Assembly (NCBI GenBank): GCA_002786025.1
Contig: NHNW01000002.1
Coordinates: 1,364,001 to 1,428,000, forward strand
Origin: Zasmidium citrigriseum
Lineage: Eukaryota; Ascomycota; Dothideomycetes; Mycosphaerellales; Mycosphaerellaceae
Reading direction: 5' to 3'
Length of the DNA stretch: 64,000 nt
This document shows positions 29,850-41,575 of the stretch, piece by piece. The number at the start of each line of letters is the position of its first letter. Position 1 is the first letter of the stretch. The notes under the pieces are model-generated. The model searched no databases, had not been told where the DNA came from, and worked only from the letters and a program-made list of their open reading frames with translations. Made by a program: the position numbers and the translations under genes.

Positions 29850-32800
29850 TCACTTGCCTCTATGATCTTGCTCCCTCGTCTCAAAAATCCAGGCCCCATA
29901 CAACACCGTCAAACTAAGTGAGATCCCCACCGGAACCGCCGCATTCTGCAAATCACCACTATGTCCCCATTTCCACAACCACAAGCAGAAGAATATCACC
30001 CAGGGCAAGTTAAATACGACCCCATACCCGACAATCCACGCTACACAACGCTTCTCGCGGGCGTAGATCCCCCAGAAGACTTCCCTCACTCCGTCTGACA
30101 TGTCGAGCGCTTTGGGGCGCTTGGGCAGGAGAGCTATGGCATCTTGGGTGTTGATTTGGAAGTTTCGCATGCGTTCGCGGTGCCAGAAGTGCCAGCTGTG
30201 ACAGTGCTCACATGAGAGGTAGAAGCGGTCGCGGAATTCGTAGTCGAGAATGGGACCGCCTGGAGGTGAGGGATCTATCGGGCGAGGCAGGAATTCGTAG
30301 TCGCTGTCTTTGGGTGGGAAATCTTCACGTCGGGGTGCGCCTTCGTTGATGGCGTATTTGTGGAACTAGACGCAGTCAGGTGAAGGTTTCTCACATGGCT
30401 GGCGCTATTGGGGATGGAGGGACTGCACTCACCTGATAGAAGTCGCAGCGGTCGTAGCGCCACATGGAGAACCATCTCCGCAAGCGCCCGCGTGTGAGGT
30501 TGTACTTCTTTTTGAGCTCGAGGAAGAAGGCGGCATCATTCTTGCCTGGGTGAACGTCCATCACCTGGAAACTGTGCCTGGAGCCCTTCCTCACGCAGAG
30601 GAAGACGTGGCGAGGATTTGGGAGTGGTGGAGGCTGGATCACTTGAGCGCCTTGTTGAGGTGAGCTTGCTAAGCTTGTCGAGCTTGCGCCCTGTTGCTGA
30701 GTCCCCTGAGGTGCTTTCCCAGGAGGCTTTGTGTCTGCCAATGGTTGGCCATGAGCTGCACTGCTAGCTTGGACGTGTGAGGAGCTGCAGGGAGAGGCTC
30801 CAGGGTGAGCAGCATTTACGAATGCCGGCGCAGTCAGGAGAACGGCCTTCACAGCTTCTGCTGCCTTGTGAGGTAGATCGACGTGTCGGGCTGCGCCGTA
30901 CGGCTATGAAAGCAATTAACGGTAGTCTTGGGAGGCTTTGTTCACCTGTTCACTTACAGATAGCCACGTTAGCCGTGAGCACCCTAACGGTAAAGTGCGT
31001 TTGGGCTGCCGCAATGGCCACCAATTTAACCTCTCCCCGAGCGCATCTTCAACGGAAGCTTTAATCTGGTCGTCGATTGCATGGCCATCGCTTGGTGCGG
31101 TGGAGATGTCGATGAACCTCACCGGCGTCCAGGAGATATCTTGCCCTAAGGCTTTGATTTCCTGCCTAGCAAGGCGCCGCCTATCCTCCGAGATCGTTTC
31201 ACTCCCTAAAGCGCTTGCAAGGCGAGCTTCATAGGGTCGGTGAACAAACTCCACAAGTTGCTCTTTGAAGAGACTATAGGCCTCGCTCTGAAGGAGGAAG
31301 TTTTGAATGGCCTTGATGTCATGCCTGAGGAGGTATCAGTCCAGAGACTTATTTGTGAATCTCGAGAATAGAGTTGGTGCTTGATCGTTGAGGTAGTGGT
31401 CAGACAGCTCAGTCTTTCCCGATGCTCTGTGGGACAACCCGATATTTCAGGGGAAATTGATTTTGAGAGACGCAGCACATACCTTTCAATTTCAACATCT
31501 TCTTGATCATCCACAGAAACTTCCGATTGATCGTCGTCCTCGACCTCCTTGTCCGCGCTTGGGGTCTCTGTTGTCAACATGTCGAAAGGAGGTCCTTCAC
31601 CGTGCCTCTCGAGCCAAGACTCGACGACTGCGGGAGCGGCTTCAGTAGTAAGCTTCAATTTGGAGGTGTTCGGCTGGAGAAGGGTGATGTTTTCGTTTGG
31701 GACCGGTTGCTGAGCATTATTGTTCTCCGCTTGATAGACGATGTCTCGCGCTGCTCTCGTCGAGATACTTCTTGATTGCAGCAGCCGTGCAGCGCCAGCC
31801 TGATCGCCATCGATGCATTCCTTCTTCAGCGTTCTGCCGTAGTTCGCTATCAATCGACGAACATTTCTTTGATATCTCACGGCCCCTATCTTGGGGTCTT
31901 TGACTGCCGCTACATTAACTGTCGCAAGCTCCTCCGTACAGAAGAGGAGTGAAACAAACTCCTGAATTAGATCATCTGGCAGGGAAGCTATACTGGCTGT
32001 AGTAGCACTGGAGGCGATAGAGGCCTGCGAGAAGATAGACTCGGCGAACATTGATTCGGCTTCCGACTCATATTCATCCGTGTCGTTCTCATCGCCAACG
32101 ACTACGGCGTAGCCATCAACTTCGGAGCCGTGATCTGATGATGTCTTGCTCGTGTTCCGAGAAGAGAGCTGAACTGGACCACTGAGAAGGGCAGGTAGTG
32201 CCAGAGGGCTTGGTGCCTGAATCGACGGCTCTCGCCCGTGTTCAGTCTTGACTGGAAAAGCTTCGTCCACGATAGATGCTATTTGATCCGCATCGAGCAG
32301 GCTACGTGTATGCAATCTGCCTAAGTCTTGCCGACGTGAGTATTTCAGATGAGGCTTGAATCGCAATACGTCGGGGGAGTCATCCGCAGGCACATCTTCT
32401 TCACGGACATCTTCATCTTCTCCCGGGAGCCGGCGGCCTAAATTTAAAGGTCTCGGAAGGCGCGCATCATCATTGAAAGATATGGTTCTCCCTGGCAAAG
32501 TTGGACGACGTCTGTGTCTCGGAATCTCTTTATATAGCGGTTGGTCAAATCCGCCTGGAGCCACAGGTACGGGCATCCAGGGATACTGGGCCGGGTCGAT
32601 TGTAATTCGAGAATCCAAACAATCAAGGCGTGCTGAGCAGCTTGGCAGAATGGTGAACGTAAAGCCTTCCGCGCTAGTAAAGGTCTTCTCTCTATAGCAA
32701 GAGGGAAGCGCAGAAGTTTTGTAGGTCCCGAGGTGGTAAGCGACTGTGTTGTTGTCGTCCCAGATCATGTACTCCTCAGGCTCTGGACCCGTGAATTTGA

Positions 32801-33221
32801 TCGTGCCCGTCCAGGGCGGGAAAAGTTCCCCCGGCCTTGACTCCTTGAAGTTGGGACGTTCTCGCGCAATGTCGAATGTCGGCTTTGCGGAATCGATCGA
32901 GACATTCTTCTGCCGTGACCGTTTAGGCTTGAAGAGACCAAGAATCGAGCTTCTCTTGCGGCGTGGTCGTTCTGCTGGCTCCTGTAGGTGCTCCTTTTTT
33001 ATAGTCGACAGAGCTGATCCCAGGCTCCGCTTGAAAGACGGCTTCGAGGTCGACGAGCCGGCAGGACGGTCGCCGGAATCATCGGAGCTCCAATCATACA
33101 AGTCTTGCGCTAGAGGTAGATTTTGCAAAGTCAGCGCATTGACTTGTTCTTCGAGATCATCGGAAGGATCTTGGGCCGTTCGAGCCCTGGAGGTATCGAT
33201 CTTGATCCTTGCCGTCTCCAT
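29850..33221 (-). CDS. Large fungal protein with two C-terminal membrane helices, 1,030 residues
   Basis: Exons 33221..31483, 31324..30958, 30903..30433 and 30365..29850. The start is ATG 33221 (METARIKIDTSRARTAQDP). The first ~560 residues are long, disordered and Ser-rich. From exon 2 on the frame reads HDIKAIQNFLLQSEAYSLF, EFVHRPYEARL, WWPLRQPKR and RHVFLCVRK, then YEFLPRPIDPSPPGG and two membrane helices at about 968-990 and 1000-1020. I recall uncharacterised fungal proteins with the same order of segments (a VHPxY segment, a WNWWPL-like segment, a C-terminal pair of helices), but no function is known. The 158-bp first intron is three times the usual size and contains an open stretch ended by one TGA; see findings. 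It lies head-to-tail with the HET-related gene. Confidence 0.78.
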
Positions 33222-33810
33222 CCTTGGGAGAAGTTCCACGATCCGGGTATTTGAAATGAGGGCAGTAAACACTGTTGAAGGTTGATACACGAGGCCGGGA
33301 GCTGGAATCGAATGCCGTCTAGAGGCCGTGGCTGCCTACGGCCTCATGTAGCACAAGAGAGGCTGAGTGACGACTGCGCCTGGCCTGCAAGAAATCGAGC
33401 TGTCTCAGCCACACCGACGTACTGGGTGGTTCGTGTCAAGCTTTCGATGTCCGAGTGTGTATATCTTGACCTGGAGCCTACCATGTGCTATGATATCCGT
33501 CTGTGGTGAAGGCATGAGGTGGAGGTGTGAAACGAGGACCACCAGCCGATCTAGAAGTCTCGCTTGTGAGAGCAGCTGAACCGCGAGGCGACCACCCTCT
33601 CGTCATCCTTGTAGCTGCAAGCCATGCCACTTGGTATGCATGTGCCTCGAACATGGGTGAGGCCGGAGCGCTGTTGCAGAGGTCTGTGTTCTCTTTGGCT
33701 GGGTAGTCAACCTCATGCCCTCTCTCTCTCCACCTTCACTCAATATCGCCAAAAAGAAAAGCATGGGATTCAGTGCCCTCGCATTCTCTGACATGAGAGG
33801 TTGTTCTCCT
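33222..33810. other. Intergenic region between two large membrane-protein genes
   Basis: 589 bp holding the promoter of the 1,030-residue protein gene and the 3' flank of the HET-related gene. No other gene seen. Confidence 0.45.
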
Positions 33811-36800
33811 TCATTCCAGGCTAATATGCCCTCGCTGAGCCAAGCGTCGCTCGTTTTGGGTCGCCTGAAAACTGCCAATGCGGTCGGAGACATTGATGAT
33901 CCAGCCCATAGGAGTCGTGAACAAGAGAACGAGACGGTCCCTTACAAACATGAAGGTTGCCTGCCCGAAACGCTTGCCGCGCCCCCATGCGCGTCCTGTT
34001 CGCCGTGCTCGTTCCTCTCTTTCTCTATGCTCTCGTTCTTCCTCCGCCTGCTCAAGGAAAATCTCGCCGTCTGGGACTCGGCGGAAGTAGCCTGAGAGCT
34101 TATGCCATATGCGTTTCCGTCCAAAGAGCACCTTACAAACAAGCAGCAAAGGCTCAAGAGCATAGAGGGAGAAACCTCCTCCGCCAATGTAAGGCCGTGA
34201 ATGTGCATCCGGCTTCGCACGGTGGAGCGCCAGCCACCAAGGAATCCTCGTGATATCCGGCTGCTCGTATTGGAGAAGCTTAAGCCAGTGCTGGGCGGAC
34301 CGGACGATCTGTATGATTGCCATGTTCAGCATCGCTATGAATGCTCCAGCCGATAGAAATACGACGAAGTTCCATACGATGAAGGCGGAGTCTGACATCT
34401 TATCGGGATCCATGATATGACCGAAGAATGCCCAATCGATCCAGCCCGCGCAGAAGGACGTTTCGAACAAGACGATTATATACAACACGTAGGTCTCATC
34501 GGCATGGGCTCGACCGAGAATGTCTTCTCTCACACGGCATCGTGGCCAGTTTTGGACGTCTATGAGGAATGTCAGAAACGTTCGTCGTCATCGATGACGG
34601 ATCAGAACTCACCCGACGAGATCACAACCTCCATCTCTTCGGGCATGGAGATGGCAGCTGCGGACGCATCACCTGGGCCGAATTTGAACCATTGAAGAGG
34701 GAAAGCGTAGTCGGCAAGTAGACGAGTGCCGTCCACTGTAGGCTGAACGAGACACATCCCATACTGCGCCAAGTCCTTTTTCATCTCACCGTCCTCCACC
34801 AGTCGTGCGTCGTCATAGGATCCCAGTACGAGATAAACATCCGGTCCCTGTGCTTGAGTCAACTTGGAAATATCGTAGCTGGAAGGCGAGACTGAGATTC
34901 GGTTTGTTGATTGATAAGCACCAATGTCCCATGCTGCGAAGTTGATGCCACACCTGGAACAGTCCCACGTGGCTGCGGCTCGATCGATTCGGAGCAGACG
35001 CCAGGGACGTCTCCTGATACTGTGCTTTGAACGATATGGAAGGCCAGGAAGTAGAACGATGCCGCCGGGAGTGATGTCTGCATAGCCACACCCCTCTCTT
35101 GGCTCTCCGAAACGATCAACACTCAATAATCGCTGCGGCACCGGGTCAGTCCTGCCAAAACCATCGTGGCGGAACAGAGCGTCTGCGGGGACGATTCGAC
35201 AGCTATTGAGGATGGCTTTCAATCGATCATCTTGTGGCAATCCCAGAATATCTGCTCCGTCCATGCCGAGGAGATTTGCCATGATCATGGCCATATCTTC
35301 GGGCTTGGTGGTAGTACGCAACCTGAGAGCATTCCATGCCCATGTGAATTGTTCTGCTCTCAATAGATGTTGCCAGCCTTCGTGCCATGGCATTGGGGCT
35401 GGATTGTTGAGGACCCTCCGTACTTCAGAGCTAGGATGGTCGCCTGTCAGCCTAGGCGGCGACCTCTTCGAAATCAGATGGGCGTAAATTCCCGACGGCG
35501 ATTCTATTCGGTCTCTGAGTGACAAGACGAGCGTATTCTGCCAGATCGTAGAATATATGGTCCATGGCTCGGGCTCCAGTCCCCATGTCTTGAGCTGTCG
35601 TTGGCCATGCCACGCCTTCGTCATCCTAGCCCATGGCGCTATGGCTAAGGGGAAATCTCCGCACCAATACACCAGTACGTTACCCAGCACGGCTTCTTGA
35701 AATGTCCAGCAGCGACTGTTCCAGCCACAGAATGCAATGCGAGCAAGAACCTCAGTTATATCCATCTCGGTTGTGATGTGGTTGAACTCATGATCAAGCG
35801 CTAATACGCTCTGCGCGAGTGCGTATGTCAAAGTCATGTTGGACAGCGCCTTTTGCTTCAAAGCAAGTAACTCAAAGGCACGTGAGTCGTCGCTCAAGGG
35901 CACGGGGATGCTGTAAACATCAAGCCAGAAGTTGACTACTGATCCAGGTTCCATGACCGAGCTCCAGGTCAAGTCCTCTGGTGGTGCCTTCGTAGCGTAG
36001 TAGGACCAGCCACAGAGCACTTTGAATACGAGCCCCTTGAACGGCTCGAAGAGGATGGCTGTGCCGAGACCGTTCGTAAACAGCAATTTCCTTGTGAAAG
36101 ACTCGGATCGGCGCAATTGAAACAGCAGTCTGTGCAGTTGGCAATGGTAGAGCGAATTTCCAGTGGGATTGCCCAGACCGTCTGCCCAGAGGTGAGATAT
36201 GGCGATGAAGCGAGTGCACGGCGTTGCCCTTCGGTATTCCAGAAGCAACTCGCCACTGCCGTCGAGGCTGCATTGTATGTAAGGTACCCCGCCATCTCTC
36301 AGGATTGCATACATGTCCTCTAACGGGGCTTCTATGCGTGAGCAGCTGCAGTCGTCCATGGTGTGGAAGCCTTGGAATGTCTCATTATTGATGTTGTAGC
36401 CAATGCATTTCGTGGTCGATTGACATGCAGTATGATGAACCCAGGAGCGTGGGTATCTTCGTAGACAAGCAAGGTATATCAGCTGTTCGTCACTGAAATC
36501 GAGCCGAAGCTGGTCGAACTCATGCGTGCACCAACCAGGTCTGGACACTAGAAAGTCTCGTAGGAATCCAGAGGACGCCGCAGTGATACTGCGAGGTCTT
36601 CGGTATCTGAACTCGTGACGATACCAAGGTCTGCACTCGAAGAGCCAGGAAAGTAAGGAGATAGACAGCATGACCATCGGCCAGTGCTCACCAGCAGCAT
36701 CCCAGGGTTTATCGATCTCCGCAAGCTGTACGCTGACCTGTCTCCATCGATCGTAGGCCCGCCTTCTCTCACGACCATGCCGGACAGCCTTTGAATAGGT

Positions 36801-37151
36801 CCACACTCCCGGTCCAAAAGGCGGCGCTATCTCATAATCTTTTAGCCTGGCAGTCGTGACATAGCGAGTCTGCCCTTCAGTATGCACGAAGTCTTGATAT
36901 GAGTACTCCTCGCCGAGGACATATCGTAGCGTACCAAAGAAGAGCCATTCCTGGACAAAGGCTGCTGCATGTAACGGATCGATGCCTCTCTGCAGCTCTG
37001 AAAAGGTAAGCAGACCATATAGATTCAACGAGAGGCCGAGCCGTAGAGGACCGGCTTCCAGGATATCGAGTGGTAGATCGCGGTCTGGAGCCAAAGCAGG
37101 GACACGGAAGTCGGGCTCAAGGCAATCCTGTGGATATTCTAGATGATCCAT
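33811..37151 (-). CDS. HET-domain-related protein with C-terminal membrane segments, 1,095 residues
   Basis: Exons 37151..34613 and 34559..33811 with a 53-bp intron (GTGAGT...CTCATAG); the junction restores SSDVQNWPRCRVREDILG. Seen: FIAISHLWADGLGNP at about 315-329, NSLYHCQL, FWLDVYSIPV at about 408-417 and SRCWTFQEAVLG. This series is a divergent form of the HET domain (usual forms: xxSHVWxDGLGNP, FWxDTLCVP, SRCWTLQE). HET proteins can trigger cell death after fusion with a genetically different individual. Exon 2 adds at least three hydrophobic segments (YVLYIIVLFETSFCAGWIDW, NFVVFLSAGAFIAMLNMAII, LEPLLLVCKVLF). Many members of this subgroup have no proven role in incompatibility, so that role is inference. 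Confidence 0.8.
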
Positions 37152-37662
37152 GCTGTCTCGGTGAGGTGGCCGACGGCGAAAGCTGCGCTGTGGGCGACCA
37201 GGAAATTATCATTCAAGGCATCATTGCTGAACTTGGCCAGCCCAACGCATGAGGCTGGATTTGAATGGTCTGCACCCACCTAGCCCGTGCGAGAGGGGCA
37301 GAGCGTACATATAGAAGTTGCTCAGCCTCCAAGTCGAGGGCGGCCTCCTGCACGCCACGCAGCTCGCTAGGGCCGCACTAGCCTTTTTCAGATGATGGAC
37401 GAACCTTGAATGTACACTCTCTACTTTGGCAGCATGATTGGCTTATGACATGATGAGAGGACCTATTAAAGAGTATCAAGACACCGAAGGACTCAATCTT
37501 AGAGTTGATACGTACTTAATTGATTTCAATTTGAGTCTTTGAATCCTTCCTGCGTGCATGGTGCATGACATGGACTCCACGCTCTCTGTTTCTCGACCAC
37601 CCTGGATCTTGTCCCGGCCCCATAACGCCTCGCGAAAGTGCAGCAAAAGCAATGAATGTTGT
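37152..37662. other. Intergenic region
   Basis: 511 bp between the HET-related start and the YTH1 stop. One isolated GGGCGGCC motif lies at 37338-37345. Confidence 0.45.
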
Positions 37663-38478
37663 CTAATACCTCTTCCTGCCGCGTCCACGCCCTCTCCCAC
37701 GGAACCCATGTCCATACCTCCCAGGCCCAATCTCGCCCCGATCAATCTTCTCCCGTATCCTCTCCTGCTCAGCATCGAACTCCGCAAACCGCTCCTGCTC
37801 TTCTCTCTTTTCCTGCTCAGGGTCCTTGATCTTCCTAACTTCAGGCTTCCTCGGGTTCAAATCCTCGTCCTTGGTCCACTTGGCATGAGCACCAAACTCG
37901 CAACTAACGACTTTGTCCATGTCCGGTGGATGTGCACGTCCATTCGGGCAGAAGCCCGCGAGGTAGAAAGGACATAGTCTCTGGTGTTTGATGTGGCGAA
38001 GATTGCAGTACGGCCCTAAAGGGCAGAACCCTCGCGCGTAGTGAGGACACGCCGGCCGTCGCAACTCTGACGTCGGTGGGATGTGGATATATGTGCAGTC
38101 CTCATTTTGAGGACACACGCCGTATCTCGAGAACTCTTTGCATTCGCGCTCGTCTCGGAGGTTGAAGGTGTGGGCGAACTCGCAGGATTCGGCTTTCTTA
38201 CAGAGACCGCGTTGGTAGTGCTTGCAGATGAGGTGTGGCACGCCAGAGCGTTCACTCTGTGGGAGGTAGTGGCGATCGGGACATGATGCGCCTCGCGGAC
38301 ACGATTTGCCTTTGGATTCGACGTAGTCTTGACAGAGAGGGCGGGTGACTTTTGAGGGCGCGCCGAGGGTGGGGATGGCGGCTTTGAGGTAGTTGTCGAA
38401 GGTGAAGTGGAGCGGCGTGTATGTCTGCGGATTGAGGATCTGCTCGGGCAGCGGGGGACGTCTGTCGGTGGTGGCCAT
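37663..38478 (-). CDS. YTH1: mRNA 3'-end-processing protein YTH1 (CPSF30 homologue)
   Basis: Single exon, 271 residues. Five CCCH zinc fingers in a row make up the middle: CQDY..CPRGASCPDRH, CKHYQRGLCKKAESCEFAH, CKEFSRYGVCPQNEDCTYIH, CPHYARGFCPLGPYCNLRH, and a fifth starting CPFYLAGFCPNG. Five consecutive fingers of this type identify the CPSF30/Yth1 subunit of the cleavage and polyadenylation factor, which binds the poly(A) signal in pre-mRNA in the nucleus. The tail is a charged coiled stretch followed by a GFRGRGRGRGRKRY end. The fifth finger is odd: the third cysteine is 16 residues after the second instead of about 6. It shares a 587-bp divergent promoter with the CCCH-Smr gene. Confidence 0.92.
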   Translation of the reverse strand: MATTDRRPPLPEQILNPQTYTPLHFTFDNYLKAAIPTLGAPSKVTRPLCQDYVESKGKSCPRGASCPDRHYLPQSERSGVPHLICKHYQRGLCKKAESCEFAHTFNLRDERECKEFSRYGVCPQNEDCTYIHIPPTSELRRPACPHYARGFCPLGPYCNLRHIKHQRLCPFYLAGFCPNGRAHPPDMDKVVSCEFGAHAKWTKDEDLNPRKPEVRKIKDPEQEKREEQERFAEFDAEQERIREKIDRGEIGPGRYGHGFRGRGRGRGRKRY

Positions 38479-39065
38479 GGTGGGTGTTTTGAGGAAGAAG
38501 AGGTGAGGTTGGTGGTACTTAGTAGGTTAATCAAATGCTAGCGCGGAATGTCGAAGCTTCCAGTGAATGAATAAGCTCCAGCAGGGGATCACCAAGTCCC
38601 CTGCTCCTACACCCACAGCTTGATCTTGCATCCACCGCAACTTAATCTGGACGACATCCAGCGAGAGATTCGCGATAATTCCATACGAGACCGGACACAG
38701 CAGCGTGGTGGCCGGTCGCGACGAGCAGCAAGGGCGGCAGACGTCACCGGCCCGTCCCCCTCCTCTGACCTGACCGTATCAGATCACCGGCGGGCGCAGC
38801 AGCAGCAGCATCGACGTCGCTGTCAGCTGCTTGTCACTTGTCGACTCCCCCGGTTTCACTTCCGCCTCACTCTCCTACTCCAACTCCCTGTAAGCGCTGG
38901 CTCGCCGACGCTCACACTCGCTCGACCTGCGCCCGCGATCCGTGCCCGTTGCACCGCATTCCACCTCCGTCCGCAGCCTCGACGCCTGCCACGATAATGC
39001 TCCCCCGACCCGACCCATAGCTGCACTCCTCGATCCACACAACATACATATGAACTACCGCCGAC
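38479..39065. promoter_or_regulatory. Divergent promoter region, YTH1 / CCCH-Smr gene
   Basis: 587 bp between two start codons. CT-rich tracts lie near 38850-38890. No TATA box was seen on either side, as is usual for housekeeping genes. Confidence 0.5.
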
Positions 39066-41375
39066 ATGGTTTCCGACAGCATTTACGACCTGTGTCGCCC
39101 CGTCCTCGACAATGACGACCTGGACGACGAGGCCAAGACCGACGCTCTGGAGGAGCTGCTGAGCAGCGATCCCACCTCGCTCAAGGGCAAGGCCTTGGAA
39201 GACGCCGTGCTAGGAGTGCTATGGCAGTGGAAGAGCGCGACAGAGAACAAGAAATCGCCTCCACCTGCACGCAACGTGCACGTAACCCGTTCGCGATCAC
39301 CAGCACCTTGGATCCAGCGAGCTGCGACACCTACAGCTTCTGGCACCAACTCGCCGAGGAGCTCCGCAGCAACACCTTCAGTCCCTCCCGGCTTTGCCCC
39401 CACCCCGCCTGCACTGGCAAGAACGAAATCGCAAACTGTCGGATCACCATTCTCCTCTCCCAAGCCATCCCCACGTCTGCCGTTGGCAACGCCAGTCATA
39501 CCCCACAGCCCCAGACTGAGCGCATATCAGTTTAGCGATTCCTCACCAAACACCGAGAACTATGGCGACTACGGCAGCGATACTGTTGACTGGCTTGTCA
39601 ACGACGATGCAAGCAGCAACACCAGCTTCGGCGACGCAGGCTTCACTTCCGACTTTATCTCACCCTACACCACCGAAATGAGCCCCTACGATATGCTGCG
39701 ATCGATCCTTCAGGATAACAAGACCGACGAGGAACTGGAGCAGATACTAGAAGCCAATGGCTACGATCTGAGCCAAACGATCAACTCACTCATGGAAGCC
39801 CAAGGCATGGGCCCTAATATCATGGCTGCTGCCCTTCAACAACAACAGGAGCAGCAGAACCGCACGTATTTGGTAGGCAAGAGCATGTCGCCATCCTCCC
39901 GACCAGTAACCCCAGCTGGTCAACAGAAGTCCGCGACTGTCTGCAGATACTGGCTGGCCAGTGGACATTGCGCTCGTGCTGATTGTCGCTTTGCCCACCA
40001 GGTCCAGAATCACGTCTGCAAATACTGGCTTCAAGGAAACTGCATCGCAGGCGAATCATGCCTCTTCTCCCACGACCCAGCCTTGCTCATGCAGCAACTC
40101 AACATCGCTGCCAGCGGCTCGAATACACCGCAGCAGATGGGACCAAACTTCCAGCTTCAGGACTACGACAGTTTCCCGGCTTTGCAGCCCACGACTAGTA
40201 ATCCCTATGACGACAGCCAAAGCGTCGATCCCGCCACGCTGAATGCTGTACTCCAACAGCAACAGCAGAGTATAAGCGCTGTTCCACCAGGCCTCTTCCC
40301 GACCTTCGTCCCCACCGGACCTCGCAACGGCAGTCGGCCAGGATCTCGACCGGGTAGCAGGCATGCATCTCGTGCACCTACTCCCAGCCAACAGCCAAAC
40401 TTCCAAGACGACGAAGCGTTCCCTACTCTCGGCTCTGCTGCTTCGAAGCCTCTCGGTAAGAGACATCACGGCAAGCGAGGTGGACATGGCCACCACAATC
40501 ACGGACCTCCTGTCCAACAGCCAGGTAGTCTCGCTGATGTAGTGCGCATGTCGCCATCGCCCAGTCCAAACGCCAGCCGAGACGCAATGCGCCGAGGACT
40601 TCGAAACAATCGCTCCTTTACCTCGACCCGCGAGAACTCCGCGGCAGCCATGGGCATCCCGGCCCCCAAAGAAATCCCCTGGCTAGAAACTGGCGACAAG
40701 GTCAACAGCGCCTACATGAAAGCCCGTCAAGAAGCCTTCAAACACGGCGGTCTCCGCAACAAGTTCCTTCAAAGCGCCGCCCAAGCATGGAATCGCAACG
40801 ACGCTCGCGGTGCCAAAGCCCTGTCCCTGCGCGGCCAGAACGAAAACGCCCTCATGCGTGAAAAGCACCGCGAAGCCGCCCGCGCCCTTTACGACGAACG
40901 CAACAAGAGCCTCAGCGCCGGTACGGGGAGCAAAGAGCTCTACGTCGACCTTCACGGCTTGCACCCCGAAGAAGCAGTGCAATACCTTTCCGACTGTCTC
41001 AAAGAGCAGAAATCTTCTTCCCGCCCGGTATACGCCATCTGTGGTACCGGTCACCACAGCAAGAATGGCAAAGACAAAGTCGGCAAAGCAATTCGACAGT
41101 TCCTCAACGAGTGGCGGTATGCGTTTAGGGAGTTCTCTGTCCCTGGAGATCGGAATAATGTGGGCGGCATTTTGGGTATCGATCCGGGGAGTTTTGATCG
41201 CGAGGTGCTGAAGAAGGGCGTCAGTGGTGATGGGGATAGTGGTGTGGGATTGGATGAGCGGGGTGGGAAGGAAGATACCAAGGTGCAGGTTGTTAAGGAG
41301 GATCCCCGGAAGGTCGTTGCGGCGGCGAGGGGGGTCAAGGTGGAGGGGGTGGATGATGAGGATGAGGGGAGCTAG
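39066..41375 (+). CDS. CCCH zinc-finger and Smr-domain RNA-associated protein
   Basis: Intronless, 769 residues. Domains in order: a CUE/UBA-like helix set at about 206-245 (YDMLRSILQDNKTDEELEQI), two CCCH fingers at about 293-311 (CRYWLASGHCARADCRFAH) and 318-336 (CKYWLQGNCIAGESCLFSH), a long disordered Pro/Ser/Gln-rich linker, a DUF1771-like helical segment at about 548-612 (YMKARQEAFKHGG onward) and an Smr domain at about 625-700 with VDLHGLHPEEA and CGTGHHS. Smr domains with DLHG and GxG motifs bind or nick nucleic acids; fungal and animal proteins of this layout act in mRNA quality control at the ribosome. Exact role is inferred. Confidence 0.85.
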   Translation: MVSDSIYDLCRPVLDNDDLDDEAKTDALEELLSSDPTSLKGKALEDAVLGVLWQWKSATENKKSPPPARNVHVTRSRSPAPWIQRAATPTASGTNSPRSSAATPSVPPGFAPTPPALARTKSQTVGSPFSSPKPSPRLPLATPVIPHSPRLSAYQFSDSSPNTENYGDYGSDTVDWLVNDDASSNTSFGDAGFTSDFISPYTTEMSPYDMLRSILQDNKTDEELEQILEANGYDLSQTINSLMEAQGMGPNIMAAALQQQQEQQNRTYLVGKSMSPSSRPVTPAGQQKSATVCRYWLASGHCARADCRFAHQVQNHVCKYWLQGNCIAGESCLFSHDPALLMQQLNIAASGSNTPQQMGPNFQLQDYDSFPALQPTTSNPYDDSQSVDPATLNAVLQQQQQSISAVPPGLFPTFVPTGPRNGSRPGSRPGSRHASRAPTPSQQPNFQDDEAFPTLGSAASKPLGKRHHGKRGGHGHHNHGPPVQQPGSLADVVRMSPSPSPNASRDAMRRGLRNNRSFTSTRENSAAAMGIPAPKEIPWLETGDKVNSAYMKARQEAFKHGGLRNKFLQSAAQAWNRNDARGAKALSLRGQNENALMREKHREAARALYDERNKSLSAGTGSKELYVDLHGLHPEEAVQYLSDCLKEQKSSSRPVYAICGTGHHSKNGKDKVGKAIRQFLNEWRYAFREFSVPGDRNNVGGILGIDPGSFDREVLKKGVSGDGDSGVGLDERGGKEDTKVQVVKEDPRKVVAAARGVKVEGVDDEDEGS

Positions 41376-41575
41376 ATACTCCACTCTACTACCTTTGAAG
41401 AAGATCGAGATGATCAAGAAGTAAGAAAATGAAAGAGAAAGTTCAAAACATATACGTCTCGTCTCTTGTCGTTTTCTTTTGGTTTTTGAAGTTGCGCATG
41501 TGAAGACCTGACTGACTGACGGAATCTAAGCGTACACCCATGCATCACACATCAAACACAATCCGGACCGGGAAC

